From: Mesorhizobium sp. B4-1-4 | GTDB lineage: Bacteria > Pseudomonadota > Alphaproteobacteria > Rhizobiales > Rhizobiaceae | DNA length: 64,000 nucleotides | NCBI RefSeq assembly: GCF_006439395.2 | Contig: NZ_CP083950.1 | Coordinates: 3,100,001 to 3,164,000, forward strand | Direction: 5' to 3' | Shown: piece by piece, positions 47,731 through 57,503 of the stretch | Numbering within the stretch: the first letter of the stretch is position 1 | How the letters are laid out: each line of letters opens with the position of its first letter | Position numbers and translations under genes: made by a program | Notes under the pieces: model-generated | Database searches by the model: none | What the model was told of the DNA's origin: nothing | What the model saw: the letters and a program-made list of their open reading frames with translations, nothing else

Positions 47731-48588
47731 TCATTCGGCGCGGAGCGCGTCCATGGACCCGACGAAGTAAGGTTCCTTGATGGCGTAGGCGCCCATGCCG
47801 TACTTCTCGAGGATAGCCTTGTAGGTGCCATTCTTGAACAGTTCGGCAAGTGCTGCCACCATCATGTCGGCGGTCTCCTTGTCGCCCTTGGCGATCGCCA
47901 TGCCGAGGGGCGCAACCTCGTAAAGCGTCGGCAGCACCACCAGTTGCCCCTTGCTCGTCACCTCGAAATAGCTCGACGCGGTCGCATCGTCCATACGGGC
48001 GTCGACGCGATCGGACAGTACGGCCTGGACGATATCGGTCGAGGAGTTGAAGACAGACTTCTCGATGGCTGCCTGACCCTTGTCGGTGCACTCCTTGCCA
48101 AGCTTGTCGACCAGGAAATCCGAGGCGCTGCCGGCCGAGACGCCGATGCGCTTGCCGCAGAGCGGGGTGTCGCCGCTGAAGCTCGCCTTCTTGTCGGGCG
48201 ACGTCGAGACGGCCAGCCCAGCCTTCAGGAACATGACGAAATCGACCTGCTTCAACCGCTCGGGCGTGGCCGAGAACGTCTCCCAGGCGATCTTGAAGCG
48301 GCCGGCGGCAAGCCCGGGTATCATGGAAGGAAACGGCGTGCGCTGCACGTCGAGCTTGGCGTCGACGAGCTTGGCCACCTCGCCGGCCAGTTCGATGATG
48401 ATGCCGGTCTGCTTGCCGTCGGCATCGAGATATTCGAACGGCGCGAAGTCCAGCGTGTTGGCGACGGCAAGCGTTCCGCTCTGCTTGACGTCGGCCGATT
48501 TCGGCACGTCGGCGGCCTTGGAAATCCCACCCCAGGCTGTCACGGAGATCGCCAGCGCAAGGCCGGTCATTCGCAGATATGCATTCAT
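47731..48588 (-). CDS. amino acid ABC transporter substrate-binding protein
   Basis: A 285-aa periplasmic binding protein (SBP_bac_3 family). The signal peptide ends near ISKAADV, and the mature part has the LAVANTLDFAPFEYLDADGK segment and IGVSAGSASDFLVDKLGKEC. The ATG at 48588 follows GGGGGAAC. It may feed the oxygenase encoded upstream on the same strand, but that is only suggested by adjacency. Confidence 0.88.
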   Translation of the reverse strand: MNAYLRMTGLALAISVTAWGGISKAADVPKSADVKQSGTLAVANTLDFAPFEYLDADGKQTGIIIELAGEVAKLVDAKLDVQRTPFPSMIPGLAAGRFKIAWETFSATPERLKQVDFVMFLKAGLAVSTSPDKKASFSGDTPLCGKRIGVSAGSASDFLVDKLGKECTDKGQAAIEKSVFNSSTDIVQAVLSDRVDARMDDATASSYFEVTSKGQLVVLPTLYEVAPLGMAIAKGDKETADMMVAALAELFKNGTYKAILEKYGMGAYAIKEPYFVGSMDALRAE

Positions 48589-48646
48589 TGCTGTTCCCCC
48601 TTCTTTTGCTTGTTTGCAGTCTTCATCAGGCAAAACCACGCAAAGT

Positions 48647-48677
48647 CCGGGCCGGTCTCCGTTCGGAACCGGCCCGG
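48647..48677 (-). terminator. probable terminator after the 2OG oxygenase gene
   Basis: CCGGGCCGGT (48647-48656) pairs with ACCGGCCCGG (48668-48677) over an 11-nt loop, 14 bp past the stop of the oxygenase gene. The trailing T run is weak, so termination may be partial. Confidence 0.5.
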
Positions 48678-48690
48678 GCTCGGCATTCGC

Positions 48691-49704
48691 TTACGCGTTG
48701 GCCGCTTCCGCCGCCTTCTTCTTGCGGTAATGGTAATTCTTGTCGATGCGCTCCATCAGGTAGTCACCGTAGAGCACCGGCTCGTATTTCGGCTGCGTGC
48801 CGGCCGGCACGCAGACCGGCAGCGCCTCGATCGTCTCGTCCATGGACGGATCGAAGAAGAAGGGCTGCGAATAACGCTCGCGTCCCGAGCGGTTGATGAC
48901 GCGGTGCGGCGTCGAGACGAACTGGTCGTTCGACCAGCGCGCCAGGATGTCGCCGACATTCATGACGAAGGAATCCGGGACCGGCGGTGCAGGCACCCAG
49001 TCGCCGGCCTTGTTCTTGACCTCGAGGCCGCCGACATCGTCCTGCGCCAGCAAGGTGATGAAACCATAATCGGTGTGCGGCGCCGAACCGAAGAGCCCCT
49101 CTTCCTGCGGCTGCGTCGGATAATGCAGCAGCCGCAGGAAGGTCGTCGGCTGCTCGAAATAGCGGTCGAGGCTGTCGGAGGGCAATCCGAGCGAGAGCGC
49201 GATGGCGCGGACCATCTTGCGCGCCAGCGTGTCCATCTCGTCGACATAGCGCTCGATCGTCTGCCTGAAGCCCGCAACGGCAGCCTCGTCCGGCCACTGG
49301 TTGGGGCCTTGCAGCGGCTTTTCGGCCAGGGCCCTGGGGTCTTCGGCGCCGACCTCGTGCATGAAGAAGATCGATTCGCTCTGGTTGGGCTTGCTGACGG
49401 TCGCCACCGACGAGGTCACGATGGTCGAGCCGGCAAAGGGCAGGTAGCCGCGGAAATTCTTGTCGATCTTCAGCTTCGCCTTTTCCTCTTCAGGCAAGGC
49501 AAAGAAGCGCTTGCTGGCTTCGCGGACGGCTTCGACATCGGCGCGCGGAATCGGATGACCCGTGACATAGAGGAAGCCGATCGTCTCGAGATAGCGGCGC
49601 AGCGTCGCCGCCGTGGCCCGGATCGCGCCCTCGTCGTCGCCATAGAGCGCGGAGACGTCGAGGATTGGAATTTCGGAAAAATCGCCGCGCTCTTGTGCAT
49701 CCAT
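48691..49704 (-). CDS. 2-oxoglutarate/Fe(II)-dependent oxygenase (isopenicillin N synthase-like)
   Basis: A 337-aa non-haem iron oxygenase. DIOX_N is followed by the jelly-roll core with the iron triad His210, Asp212 and His267 and the cosubstrate pair Arg277/Ser279 (RYS). The family uses Fe(II) and usually 2-oxoglutarate to hydroxylate or otherwise oxidise small molecules. The ATG at 49704 is preceded by AGGG. It is divergent from a nucleoside hydrolase gene across a perfect palindrome, so its substrate may be a nucleoside or base, unproven. Confidence 0.88.
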   Translation of the reverse strand: MDAQERGDFSEIPILDVSALYGDDEGAIRATAATLRRYLETIGFLYVTGHPIPRADVEAVREASKRFFALPEEEKAKLKIDKNFRGYLPFAGSTIVTSSVATVSKPNQSESIFFMHEVGAEDPRALAEKPLQGPNQWPDEAAVAGFRQTIERYVDEMDTLARKMVRAIALSLGLPSDSLDRYFEQPTTFLRLLHYPTQPQEEGLFGSAPHTDYGFITLLAQDDVGGLEVKNKAGDWVPAPPVPDSFVMNVGDILARWSNDQFVSTPHRVINRSGRERYSQPFFFDPSMDETIEALPVCVPAGTQPKYEPVLYGDYLMERIDKNYHYRKKKAAEAANA

Positions 49705-49731
49705 TTTCGAACACCCTGTCTTGAACATAAG

Positions 49732-49745
49732 ATACAGTACTGTAT
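49732..49745. promoter_or_regulatory. perfect palindromic operator candidate
   Basis: ATACAGTACTGTAT is a perfect 14-bp palindrome in an otherwise GC-rich region, placed between the divergent oxygenase and nucleoside hydrolase starts. It suits a dimeric repressor such as the TetR protein encoded just downstream of the nucleoside hydrolase gene. Confidence 0.6.
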
Positions 49746-49807
49746 TTCTACACATCCGAGCGGCCTCATCAATAGGCTTTCGATCGCAAAAGGAAGGACG
49801 CGGCATC

Positions 49808-50752
49808 ATGGCACCACGTAAGATCATCATCGACACCGATCCGGGCCAGGACGACGCGTTCGCGATCCTCTTCGCGCTGGGATCCCCGTCCGAGCTCGAG
49901 GTGGTCGGCATCACCACGGTCGGCGGCAACGTGCCGCTTGCCCTGACGTCGAAGAACGCGCTGAAGGTGGTCGAGCTTGCCGGGCGACCGGATGTGCCGG
50001 TCTATGCCGGATGCGCGGCGCCGATGGTGCGCAAGCTGATCACGGCCGAATATGTGCATGGCGAAACCGGCCTCGACGGTGCCGACCTGCCCGAACCGGT
50101 GACGCCGCTCAAGAGCGAACACGCCGTCAATTACATGGTGCGCACGATCATGGATGCGCCGGAGGGCGAGCTGACCGTCTGCACGCTCGGGCCGATGACC
50201 AACCTTGCCATGGCCATGACCATGGAGCCGAGAATCGTGCCGCGCCTGCGCGAAATCGTGCTGATGGGCGGCGGCTTCTTCCAGGGCGGCAACGCCACGC
50301 CTGCCGCCGAGTTCAACATCTTCGTCGACCCGCATGCCGCGCACAAGGTGTTCGATAGCGGCGTGCCCGTGACCATGGCGGGCATAGACTGCACATACAC
50401 CGCGCTTATGACGCCCGAGTGGCTGGAGCGCCTGCGCGCAACCGGCAGTCGCGCCGCGATCGAGGCCGCGAACCTCGCGGACTTCTACAGCCAGTATGGC
50501 ACGCACAAATTCGAGACGCCGGCGCGCCCCATCCACGATGCCTGTGTCACCGGCTATCTGCTGGCGCCACAGATCTATGAGCAGCGCCAGTGCGCGGTGA
50601 CCGTCGACATCGTCTCGCCGGAGACGATCGGCATGACCGTGGTCGATTGGTGGCACGTGACCGGCCGGCGCAAAAACTGCAACGTCCTGCGGCGCATCGA
50701 TCCGGCGCCGTTCTTCGAACTTATGCTGGAGCGGATCAGCGCATTACCCTGA
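49808..50752 (+). CDS. inosine/uridine-preferring nucleoside hydrolase family protein
   Basis: A 314-aa nucleoside hydrolase with the calcium-binding signature DTDPGQDD at 9-16, the MGGGFFQGGNATPAAEFN segment and a second aspartate motif (RPIHDACVTGYL). It splits the N-glycosidic bond of a ribonucleoside to base and ribose. The ATG at 49808 has GGAAGGA upstream. It shares its promoter region with the divergent oxygenase gene and is followed by a TetR gene. Confidence 0.92.
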   Translation: MAPRKIIIDTDPGQDDAFAILFALGSPSELEVVGITTVGGNVPLALTSKNALKVVELAGRPDVPVYAGCAAPMVRKLITAEYVHGETGLDGADLPEPVTPLKSEHAVNYMVRTIMDAPEGELTVCTLGPMTNLAMAMTMEPRIVPRLREIVLMGGGFFQGGNATPAAEFNIFVDPHAAHKVFDSGVPVTMAGIDCTYTALMTPEWLERLRATGSRAAIEAANLADFYSQYGTHKFETPARPIHDACVTGYLLAPQIYEQRQCAVTVDIVSPETIGMTVVDWWHVTGRRKNCNVLRRIDPAPFFELMLERISALP

Positions 50753-50757
50753 GCTAA

Positions 50758-50822
50758 GAGCGTTATTTCTGTGCAGTTCCGGACGGAAAACCGTTACACA
50801 CTTTTCCTGGAATTGCCCTGGC
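50758..50822. repeat. RIME-like rhizobial intergenic repeat
   Basis: The segment includes GCAGTTCCGGACGGAAAA and TTTTCCTGGAATTGC, imperfect inverted arms around ACCGTTACACAC. I recognise this as one of the common rhizobial intergenic mosaic repeats. It lies between the nucleoside hydrolase and tetR genes. Confidence 0.6.
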
Positions 50823-50918
50823 CTTCCGCGATAGATGGACTCCTGGAGAATCGCGGAGCGCATCGAAGCCGGCGAACGGGTTGGAGGCGTCGCGCATGGC
50901 GATGAAGGTCTTGACCAT

Positions 50919-51593
50919 ATGAAAGCGGACAGCGCCCCGGCCAGAGGCAAGAAACCTTCCAAGGCCGCCCCGCGCCCTAAGGCGGCAAGGCAGACGCTCA
51001 GCCGCGAGGCGTGGATCGCTGCGGCGCGAAAGGTGCTGGAGAAGCGCGGCATCGCAGAGGTCAAGATCGACCGTCTCGCCCAACAGTTCAAGGTGACGCG
51101 CGGCTCCTTCTACTTCCACTTTGCCAGTCTAGCCGACCTCCGCGACGGGCTGCTGCAGGAATGGCGCAACATCAATTGCGCGCCCTTCTGGGCGATGCGC
51201 GACACGCACGATATCGATGGCCTGCAGTTCTTCACCGACATCGTGCATGTCTGGGTGGATGAAGCACCGTTCAGCCCATTGCTGGATCTGGCGGTGCGCG
51301 ACTGGTCGCGAACGTCGAAGAAACTGACGCAGGAAGTCAAAGACATGGACAACCTGCGCATCGAGCTGCTGATCCGCTCGTTCCGCGCCATGGGTTATCC
51401 CCCGGACGAAAGCCTGGTCAGGGCCCGCATCACATATTTCCACCAGATCGGCCAGTACGCGCTGTCCTTCAAGGAGGACCCGGCGGTGCGCAGGAGCTAC
51501 CAGCCGCTGTTCGGTGAAGTGCTGCTCGGGCCGCTTGTGCAGGAGCCGGGGACAGCGCCACGGCCGTCGGAGATGAAGGGCGGACGGCGGTAG
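50919..51593 (+). CDS. TetR/AcrR family transcriptional regulator
   Basis: A 224-aa regulator from the ATG at 50919; an in-frame start at 50835 would add 28 residues. A basic, low-complexity N-terminus (GKKPSKAAPRPKAARQ) precedes the helix-turn-helix (VLEKRGIAEVKIDRLAQQF, VTRGSFYFHF). The C-terminal ligand domain is unassigned. Its position after the nucleoside hydrolase gene suggests it controls the divergent pair through the palindrome at 49732. Confidence 0.85.
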   Translation: MKADSAPARGKKPSKAAPRPKAARQTLSREAWIAAARKVLEKRGIAEVKIDRLAQQFKVTRGSFYFHFASLADLRDGLLQEWRNINCAPFWAMRDTHDIDGLQFFTDIVHVWVDEAPFSPLLDLAVRDWSRTSKKLTQEVKDMDNLRIELLIRSFRAMGYPPDESLVRARITYFHQIGQYALSFKEDPAVRRSYQPLFGEVLLGPLVQEPGTAPRPSEMKGGRR

Positions 51594-51772
51594 GGAGGCG
51601 GCCTTCGGATTGGACACGACCAACTTCGAGGCGACAACGGTGGGGCGGCTTTGTGCCTCATCGATGGATTGCCGCTGACCACCGGGACGCTGTGGACTGA
51701 TGGCCTCATCGGTATCGGCTAAGCCGCGGATCTGTGCTAGGCAGCGGCCCAACCAATCAAAGGACGACACCC

Positions 51773-52003
51773 ATGAGCGAATTGACCGTGGCCGAGGCGA
51801 CCGAAAGTATCTATGCCTCACTGCGAGCGGACAATGCCGACATAGACGCACATATCGCGACGCTCAAGGCAGCGCTGACACGAGAGGGGATAAAGCAGGC
51901 AGTGTTCGATCCGACCAGGTTGGCGCAGAACAACCGCTCGGGCCGCAAGTTGATGCAGGCTTATTTTCGGCAGCGCGGAGTGAACGTGAGATTTTCGGAC
52001 TAG
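51773..52003 (+). CDS. small hypothetical protein
   Basis: A 76-aa soluble protein, start MSELTVAEATESIYASLRAD, with GGACGAC before the ATG. It is rich in Ala and charged residues and predicted mostly helical, ending RQRGVNVRFSD. No family is recognised. It lies alone between tetR and the convergent acyl-CoA synthetase gene. Confidence 0.6.
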   Translation: MSELTVAEATESIYASLRADNADIDAHIATLKAALTREGIKQAVFDPTRLAQNNRSGRKLMQAYFRQRGVNVRFSD

Positions 52004-52030
52004 GTGTAGGCATCATCTGAAGATTGGCAC

Positions 52031-53803
52031 TCAAGCCGTCTTCTGCGTCACCAGCCCCAGTTCTTCCACCATCGCCTGACGCATCAGGAATTTTTGCGGC
52101 TTGCCGGTCACCGTCATCGGCAATTCGGTGCGGAAGCGGATGTGGCGCGGCACCTTATAGTGGGCGATCTGGCCGGCGCAGAAGGCCTTGATCTCCTGCT
52201 CGGTGGCGATCTGGCCTGGTTTCAACACGATCCAGGCGCACAGCTCCTCGCCATATTTGGCGTCGGGAATGCCGAACACCTGCACCTCCCGGACCTTGGG
52301 ATGCCGGTAGAGGAACTCCTCGACCTCGCGCGGATAGACGTTCTCGCCGCCGCGTATGACCATGTCCTTGACCCGGCCGACGATGTTGCAATAGCCCTCG
52401 GCGTCTATCGTGGCGAGGTCGCCGGTATGCATCCAGCCATCGCTATCGATCGCCTCGCGGGTCTTTGCCTCGTCGTCCCAATAGCCCTTCATCACCGAAT
52501 AGCCGCGCGTGCACAGTTCACCCGGTGCCCCGACCGCAACGGTGGCGCCGTCGGCATCGACCGCCTTGACCTCGACATGGGGGTGGACGCGCCCGACGGT
52601 GGAGACGCGCTTTTCCAGCGGATCGTCGACGCCGCTCTGGAAGGACACCGGACTGGTCTCAGTCATGCCGTAGGCGATGGTCACCTCCGACATATGCATC
52701 AGCGACACCACCTTCTTCATCACCTCGATCGGACATGGCGAACCGGCCATGATGCCGGTGCGCAGGCTGGTAAGATCGAATGTGTCGAAATCCGCGTGGT
52801 CGAGCATGCCGACGAACATGGTCGGCACGCCATAGAGGCCGGTGCAGCGCTCCTGCGAAACGGCATTCAGCGTCAGGCCGGGATCGAAGCCCTCGCTCGG
52901 GAAAACCATGGTCGCGCCCTTGGAGACGCAGCCCATCGTGCCCATCGACATGCCGAAGCAATGATAGAGCGGCACCGGGATGCAGAGCCGGTCGTCAACG
53001 GTGAGCTTGATCGCCGAGGTGACGAAGTTGCCATTGTTGACGATGTTCGAATGGGTGAGTGTCGCGCCCTTGGGTGCGCCCGTCGTGCCTGAGGTGAACT
53101 GGATGTTGATCGCCTCGTTCGGCTTCAGCCCCTCGGAGAGACGGTCGAGGCTGTCGTGCTCATCGCGGCCGGCCATGGCCAGTACGTCGCCGAAATTGAA
53201 CATGCCTGGCGAATTGTCCTCGCCCATGCGGATGATGATCCTGAGCGCCGGCAATTTCTCGGCCTTCAGCTGACCCGGTGCCGCCGTGGCGATCTCCGGC
53301 GCCAGCGTCTCGATCATGCCGAGATAGTCCGACGTCTTGAAGCTGGCGGCGGTGACGAGCGCCTTGCAGCCGACCTTGTTGAGCGCATATTCCAGCTCGA
53401 TCAACCGGTAGGCCGGGTTGATGTTGACCAGGATCAGGCCGATGCGGGCGGTGGCGAATTGCGTCACCAGCCATTCCCAACGGTTGGGCGACCAGATACC
53501 GACACGATCGCCCTTTTCCAGGCCCAGCGCCAGGAAGCCGGCGGCCAGCGCATCCACCGTGTCCGACAGTTCGCTCCAGGTGAAGCGCTTGTCCTGGCCG
53601 ACGAAGACGGCGGCATCGAGCGTGCCGTATTTGCTGACCGTGTCGGAGAAAAGCTCAGGGATCGTCTTGTCGAGCAGCGGCACCTTGCGCTCGCCCGAGA
53701 CATGCGCCCTGCCGTCAATGGGTTCGATGAAGACGCTGCCGGCGCGCGCACCGCGTCCGCGCAGATTGGTGGCGTTCTTCAGTTCGTCGAGATTGACCGG
53801 CAT
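52031..53803 (-). CDS. AMP-binding acyl-CoA synthetase (FadD/FadK-like)
   Basis: A 590-aa adenylate-forming ligase. The P-loop [17 protein letters not shown], the YGMTETSP motif and the C-terminal hinge/catalytic segment ([21 protein letters not shown] ... GKPQKF) are present. It activates a medium- or long-chain carboxylic acid to its CoA thioester. Chain-length preference cannot be read off. It is a single gene. Confidence 0.9.
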   Translation of the reverse strand: MPVNLDELKNATNLRGRGARAGSVFIEPIDGRAHVSGERKVPLLDKTIPELFSDTVSKYGTLDAAVFVGQDKRFTWSELSDTVDALAAGFLALGLEKGDRVGIWSPNRWEWLVTQFATARIGLILVNINPAYRLIELEYALNKVGCKALVTAASFKTSDYLGMIETLAPEIATAAPGQLKAEKLPALRIIIRMGEDNSPGMFNFGDVLAMAGRDEHDSLDRLSEGLKPNEAINIQFTSGTTGAPKGATLTHSNIVNNGNFVTSAIKLTVDDRLCIPVPLYHCFGMSMGTMGCVSKGATMVFPSEGFDPGLTLNAVSQERCTGLYGVPTMFVGMLDHADFDTFDLTSLRTGIMAGSPCPIEVMKKVVSLMHMSEVTIAYGMTETSPVSFQSGVDDPLEKRVSTVGRVHPHVEVKAVDADGATVAVGAPGELCTRGYSVMKGYWDDEAKTREAIDSDGWMHTGDLATIDAEGYCNIVGRVKDMVIRGGENVYPREVEEFLYRHPKVREVQVFGIPDAKYGEELCAWIVLKPGQIATEQEIKAFCAGQIAHYKVPRHIRFRTELPMTVTGKPQKFLMRQAMVEELGLVTQKTA

Positions 53804-53871
53804 CGCTGTGTCCTCCAGCTCGGACCAAGCCTATCAGCCTGCCGGGACGGTGGAAACTGGGTTATTCCCTG

Positions 53872-53981
53872 CCCTTGAGGGGAGGGTGCCGAGCGCAGCG
53901 GGGTCGTCTCACGTCGAGCACTGCCGCAAGGACCCCACCCGTCCATCCGCCTTCGGCGGCTGTCCACCCTCCCCTCAAGGG
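53872..53981. repeat. 110-bp palindromic intergenic element with 17-bp perfect ends
   Basis: CCCTTGAGGGGAGGGTG (53872-53888) is matched by its exact reverse complement at 53965-53981. Inside is a smaller hairpin, CCGCCTTCGGCGG. It has the form of a dispersed rhizobial repeat. The IS4-family element to its right has inserted at its end, and CTCAAGGGGG is the duplicated target. Confidence 0.7.
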
Positions 53982-53983
53982 GG

Positions 53984-55504
53984 GCTAGCGTGCGCACACA
54001 TCTGCTTCGGAGGGGTGTCAAGGGACGTATTGGCCGGGCGGCAGATGGGGCTTGAAGGGTTGGAATCGTGTGTGATTCTGTAGCTGCCATTGTTGATTCG
54101 GGAGATTTCGACGATGGCACCGCTGCTTGGATACTTCGGCGACCTGCGCTTGCAAAAAAGGGGAGCATGGTGCTGGAGCGCATGTGCATGCGCATCAGCG
54201 CGGGCATGCGTCGGCTGGCCGATACACGCGCGGAACAGGTTGCGTTCACGCGGCTGTTTGGCAATCCCAACGTGACGGTGCAGGAGATCGTGCGCACGGC
54301 GGCGGCGCAAACGGCCAAGGCGGCGGCCGGCCGTCATGTGCTGATCATCGAGGACAGCAGCGAGATCAACTATCAGGCCAAGGCCTCGCGCAAGCGCGGC
54401 CTCGGATGTGTCGGCAACGGCAAGGATATCGGGCTGTTCGTACACCCGGCTCTGGCCGTGGATGCCGGCGACGGGTCGGTGCTGGGCCTTGCGGCGGCCA
54501 CGATCTGGCGGCGCCGGGGGCAGAAGGCGGACGACTACCAGGCCCTGCCGATCGAAGCCAAGGAAAGCTACAAATGGATCGCCACCGCCACGGCGGCCCG
54601 CCAGGCGCTGACCGACACGCCGCTCCTCACCGTGATCGGCGACCGCGAGGCCGACATCTACGAGGTGCTGGCAAGGCTGCCTGACGAGCGCACGCATGTG
54701 CTCATGCGCGCTGTGCGCGATCGGGCGCTGGGGGAAGAGGGCGGCCGCTTGTTCGGCGAGATAGCCAAGACGCCGGAAGCCGGCCGCATCGCCTTCGATC
54801 TGCAGGCGCGTCCCGGCCGGCCGGGACGCAAGGTGCACCTGGCCGTTCGCTTCGCCGAGGTCACCTTGCGCCAGCCGCGCCTTGGGGCCGACCGCCGCGA
54901 TCCGCGCGCGGTCAGGCTCAATATCGTGGAAGTGCGCGAGATCGATCCGCCTTCGCCCAAGGACGCGGTGATCTGGCGGCTGTTGACAACCCACACCGTC
55001 AAGACACTCGCCGATGCCATCGCCATCGTCGATCTCTACCGGTCGCGCTGGACCATCGAGCAGTTGTTCCGGACCTTGAAGTCGCAGGCCATCGATCTGG
55101 AGGAAAGCCTCATCGCCGATGGCGATGCACTCGAACGTCTGGCTGCAACCGCGCTGATCGTGGCCACCAGGGTTATGCAACTCGTGCACGGGCGCGACGC
55201 GGCCGGCCAGACCCTCAGGGCCACACGCCTCTTCAATCCCGCCGAGATCGCCGTTCTGGACGCGCTGGTCGCCAGGCTGGAAGGCAAGACCCAAACGCAG
55301 AAGAACCCGCATCCGCCACACACGCTCGCTTGGGCGGCCTGGTGCATTGCCCGGCTCGGCGGCTGGAACGGCTATCCAAAGGAGCGCCCGCCGGGCCCGG
55401 TCACCTTCAGCAACGGCCTCAAACGCTTCCACGCCATTGTTGAGGGCTTCGTCCTTGCAAACCCATACTGACCACCGCCAAATCAAATGTGTGCGCACGC
55501 TAGC
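53984..55504. mobile_element. IS4-family insertion sequence, 1521 bp
   Basis: The ends are perfect 18-bp inverted repeats (GCTAGCGTGCGCACACAT at 53984-54001, its complement at 55487-55504). A 10-bp direct repeat CTCAAGGGGG flanks them (53974-53983 and 55505-55514), the target-site duplication of a single transposition. Identical ends and duplication suggest recent insertion. The transposase gene occupies nearly all of the interior. Confidence 0.9.
54114..55471 (+). CDS. IS4-family transposase, frame change near the N-terminus
   Basis: The main frame (to 55471) holds the DDE domain: LIIEDSSEINY, VIGDREADIYE and YRSRWTIEQLFRTLKSQ. The expected N-terminal family segment (LGYFGDLRLQKRG) is in a different frame, starting at the ATG at 54114 with GGGAG upstream. 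A -1 shift on AAAAAAGGGG (54154-54163) joins it to KGSMVLERMC. This may be programmed frameshifting or a 1-nt change. Alternatively translation may start at GTG 54068 in the main frame. Confidence 0.8.
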
Positions 55505-55505
55505 C

Positions 55506-56207
55506 TCAAGGGGGAGGGAGAGCGCTCATTTTCGTGACGATGTCGCGCAGGATGGCTTCATCGCTGGCGGCGCGGGCCTTCTTCGATGCCACCAGACAGG
55601 CCTGCGATTTGAGGACGACGCCGTCGCTCAACACCTTGAGATGGTTGGCACGCAGCGTCGAGCCTGTGGTGGTGATGTCGACGATGACATCGGCAAGCCC
55701 GGCGGCCGGCGCGCCTTCGGTGGCGCCGAGGCTCTCGACGATGCGATAGACCTGGATCCCGTGTTTCTGCGAGAAGAACTGCTGCGTCAGCCGCCAGTAT
55801 TTGGTGGCGATCCTCAGGCGTCGGCCATGGCGCTGGCGGAAATCGGCGGCGACGTCGTCGAGATCGGCCATGGTGTCGACATCGAGCCAGATTTCGGGCA
55901 CCGCCACCACGACATCGGCATGGCCGAAGCCGAGGCGGGCCACGATCTCGGCGCGGACCTCCCAATCGCCGAGATTTTCCCGCACCAGGTCCTCGCCGGT
56001 GATGCCGAGATCGACCGCGCCCTGGCCGATCTCGCCGGCTATCTCGGAAGCCGACAGAAAGGCGACCTCGACATTGTCCAGGCCCTCGACGCGGGCGTGA
56101 TATTTGCGCTCGTCACCGGGCAGGCTGACGGCGAGGCCGGCCTTGGCCAGCACCTCCAGCGCCTGCTCTTTCAGCCGGCCCTTCGACGGGATCGCCAGTG
56201 TGATCAT
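55506..56207 (-). CDS. hisG: ATP phosphoribosyltransferase, short form
   Basis: A 233-aa HisG_S enzyme, first step of histidine synthesis (PRPP plus ATP). It has [10 protein letters not shown] at the N-terminus, [11 protein letters not shown], and the PRPP loop [14 protein letters not shown]. The short form needs HisZ, encoded just upstream with a 4-nt overlap (ATGA). The stop codon (55506-55508) lies inside the target duplication of the IS, so the insertion did not truncate the protein but removed whatever lay just downstream. Confidence 0.95.
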   Translation of the reverse strand: MITLAIPSKGRLKEQALEVLAKAGLAVSLPGDERKYHARVEGLDNVEVAFLSASEIAGEIGQGAVDLGITGEDLVRENLGDWEVRAEIVARLGFGHADVVVAVPEIWLDVDTMADLDDVAADFRQRHGRRLRIATKYWRLTQQFFSQKHGIQVYRIVESLGATEGAPAAGLADVIVDITTTGSTLRANHLKVLSDGVVLKSQACLVASKKARAASDEAILRDIVTKMSALPPP

Positions 56208-57325
56208 CGTGCCGTCTCCCGCAACGCTTCGATGCGGTCGAGCCAGACGGAAAAGCCGACACCGGGTATCGCGGTCCTGGCGCCAAGCAGCGTCAGCAAC
56301 CGGTCGTAGCGGCCGCCACCGGCCAGGGGACGCTCGCCGTCGTGCGCCGCGATCTCGAAGACCACACCGGTGTAGTAGTCCAGCGGACGGCCGAAGGCGG
56401 CGTCGTAGCGGATTTTTCCCGCAGGCAAGCCATGCGCCTCGATCGCCCTGGCGCGGGCAGCAAACTTTTCAAGCGCGGCGCCCAGCGAAAGCCCGGCGCC
56501 GTCGGCGAAGGTCTCCAGCGCTCGCGCCGCGCCATCGAGCGGCACGTCGATCGCCAGAAAGCTCTTCAGCGCCGCGAAGGCCTCGTTCGAGAGCCGCACA
56601 CTGCGCAATTCGGCTTTCTCGATCAGCCGCCGCGCGATGTCCGATGGCGCGCGTCCGGCCGAGGCCGATAGGCCGGCCTCCTCCATGCCACCGGCAATGT
56701 GCGCCGAGAGGCCCTCGAGATCACCGTCGAGGACAAGTGCGGCGACCGGACCGGAAAGCTGGCCGTTGCGTGGCGGGTTGGCGAGATCGGCAAGGGCTGC
56801 CTGCAACATCGGCGCCGAGCCGAAGGCACGGGCCAGCCGCATGCGCCAGCCGCGCGGCAGCCCGAGGGCGGCGAGCACCGCCTCGAAAATGCCTTGGTCG
56901 CCGAGCGTGACCGCTAGCGACTGTCCGGGCAGGACCAGTGAGAGCAGTGCGTGCGCGTCGGCCACCGAGCGGGCGTCGGCTTGCGCCGTGTCGCGGTCGC
57001 CGAGATCCTCGATGCCGGCCTGGAAGAACTCGTTGCCGCCTTCGCGGCGCTGGCGAAACACTTCGCCCAGATAGGAATAGCGGCGCGGCGTGCCGGCCTG
57101 CGAGCGGATATGGTCAAGGCAGACAGGAATGGTGAATTCCGGCCGCAGGCACAATGTCTGGCCGGTCTCGCTTTCGGTGAGGAAGATGCGGCGGCGCAAA
57201 TCCTCGCCGGCCATGTCGAGGAAGGGGTCCGCCGGTTGGAGGACGGCGACCTCGACCGCATGGGTGTCACGAGCGGCGAAGAGGTTGGTGATGTCGGTTG
57301 AAATGGCGGGGTAGCGGGAGGTCAT
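56204..57325 (-). CDS. hisZ: ATP phosphoribosyltransferase regulatory subunit
   Basis: A 373-aa HisRS-like paralogue without tRNA aminoacylation function that forms a hetero-octamer with short HisG. It keeps the class II core ([34 protein letters not shown]) and GGGRYDRLL. The ATG at 57325 is chosen; the longer frame enters the inverted repeat. It lies between hisS and hisG. Confidence 0.92.
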   Translation of the reverse strand: MTSRYPAISTDITNLFAARDTHAVEVAVLQPADPFLDMAGEDLRRRIFLTESETGQTLCLRPEFTIPVCLDHIRSQAGTPRRYSYLGEVFRQRREGGNEFFQAGIEDLGDRDTAQADARSVADAHALLSLVLPGQSLAVTLGDQGIFEAVLAALGLPRGWRMRLARAFGSAPMLQAALADLANPPRNGQLSGPVAALVLDGDLEGLSAHIAGGMEEAGLSASAGRAPSDIARRLIEKAELRSVRLSNEAFAALKSFLAIDVPLDGAARALETFADGAGLSLGAALEKFAARARAIEAHGLPAGKIRYDAAFGRPLDYYTGVVFEIAAHDGERPLAGGGRYDRLLTLLGARTAIPGVGFSVWLDRIEALRETAR

Positions 57326-57344
57326 GGAAAGGTTGGGCGCGAGG

Positions 57345-57502
57345 CACCCCCCTCTGGCCTGCCGGCCATCTCCCCCGCAAGAGGGAAGATTGGATGTCGC
57401 GCGGGCTTTCGCCAATTCCCAGCGATGAACAAGCGACGCCGAGTCTCAAGCTGCCGATCTCCCCCCTTGCGGGGGAGATGGCCGGCAGGCCAGAGGGGGG
57501 TG
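57345..57502. repeat. 37-bp perfect inverted repeat between hisS and hisZ
   Basis: The arm 57345-57381 (CACCCCCCTCTGGCCTGCCG ...) and the arm 57466-57502 are exact reverse complements over 37 bp, with an 84-bp spacer. The element ends one base before the hisS stop codon and 20 bp before hisZ. It is of a dispersed rhizobial palindrome type and would fold into a long stem in the his transcript. Confidence 0.85.
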
Positions 57503-57503
57503 T

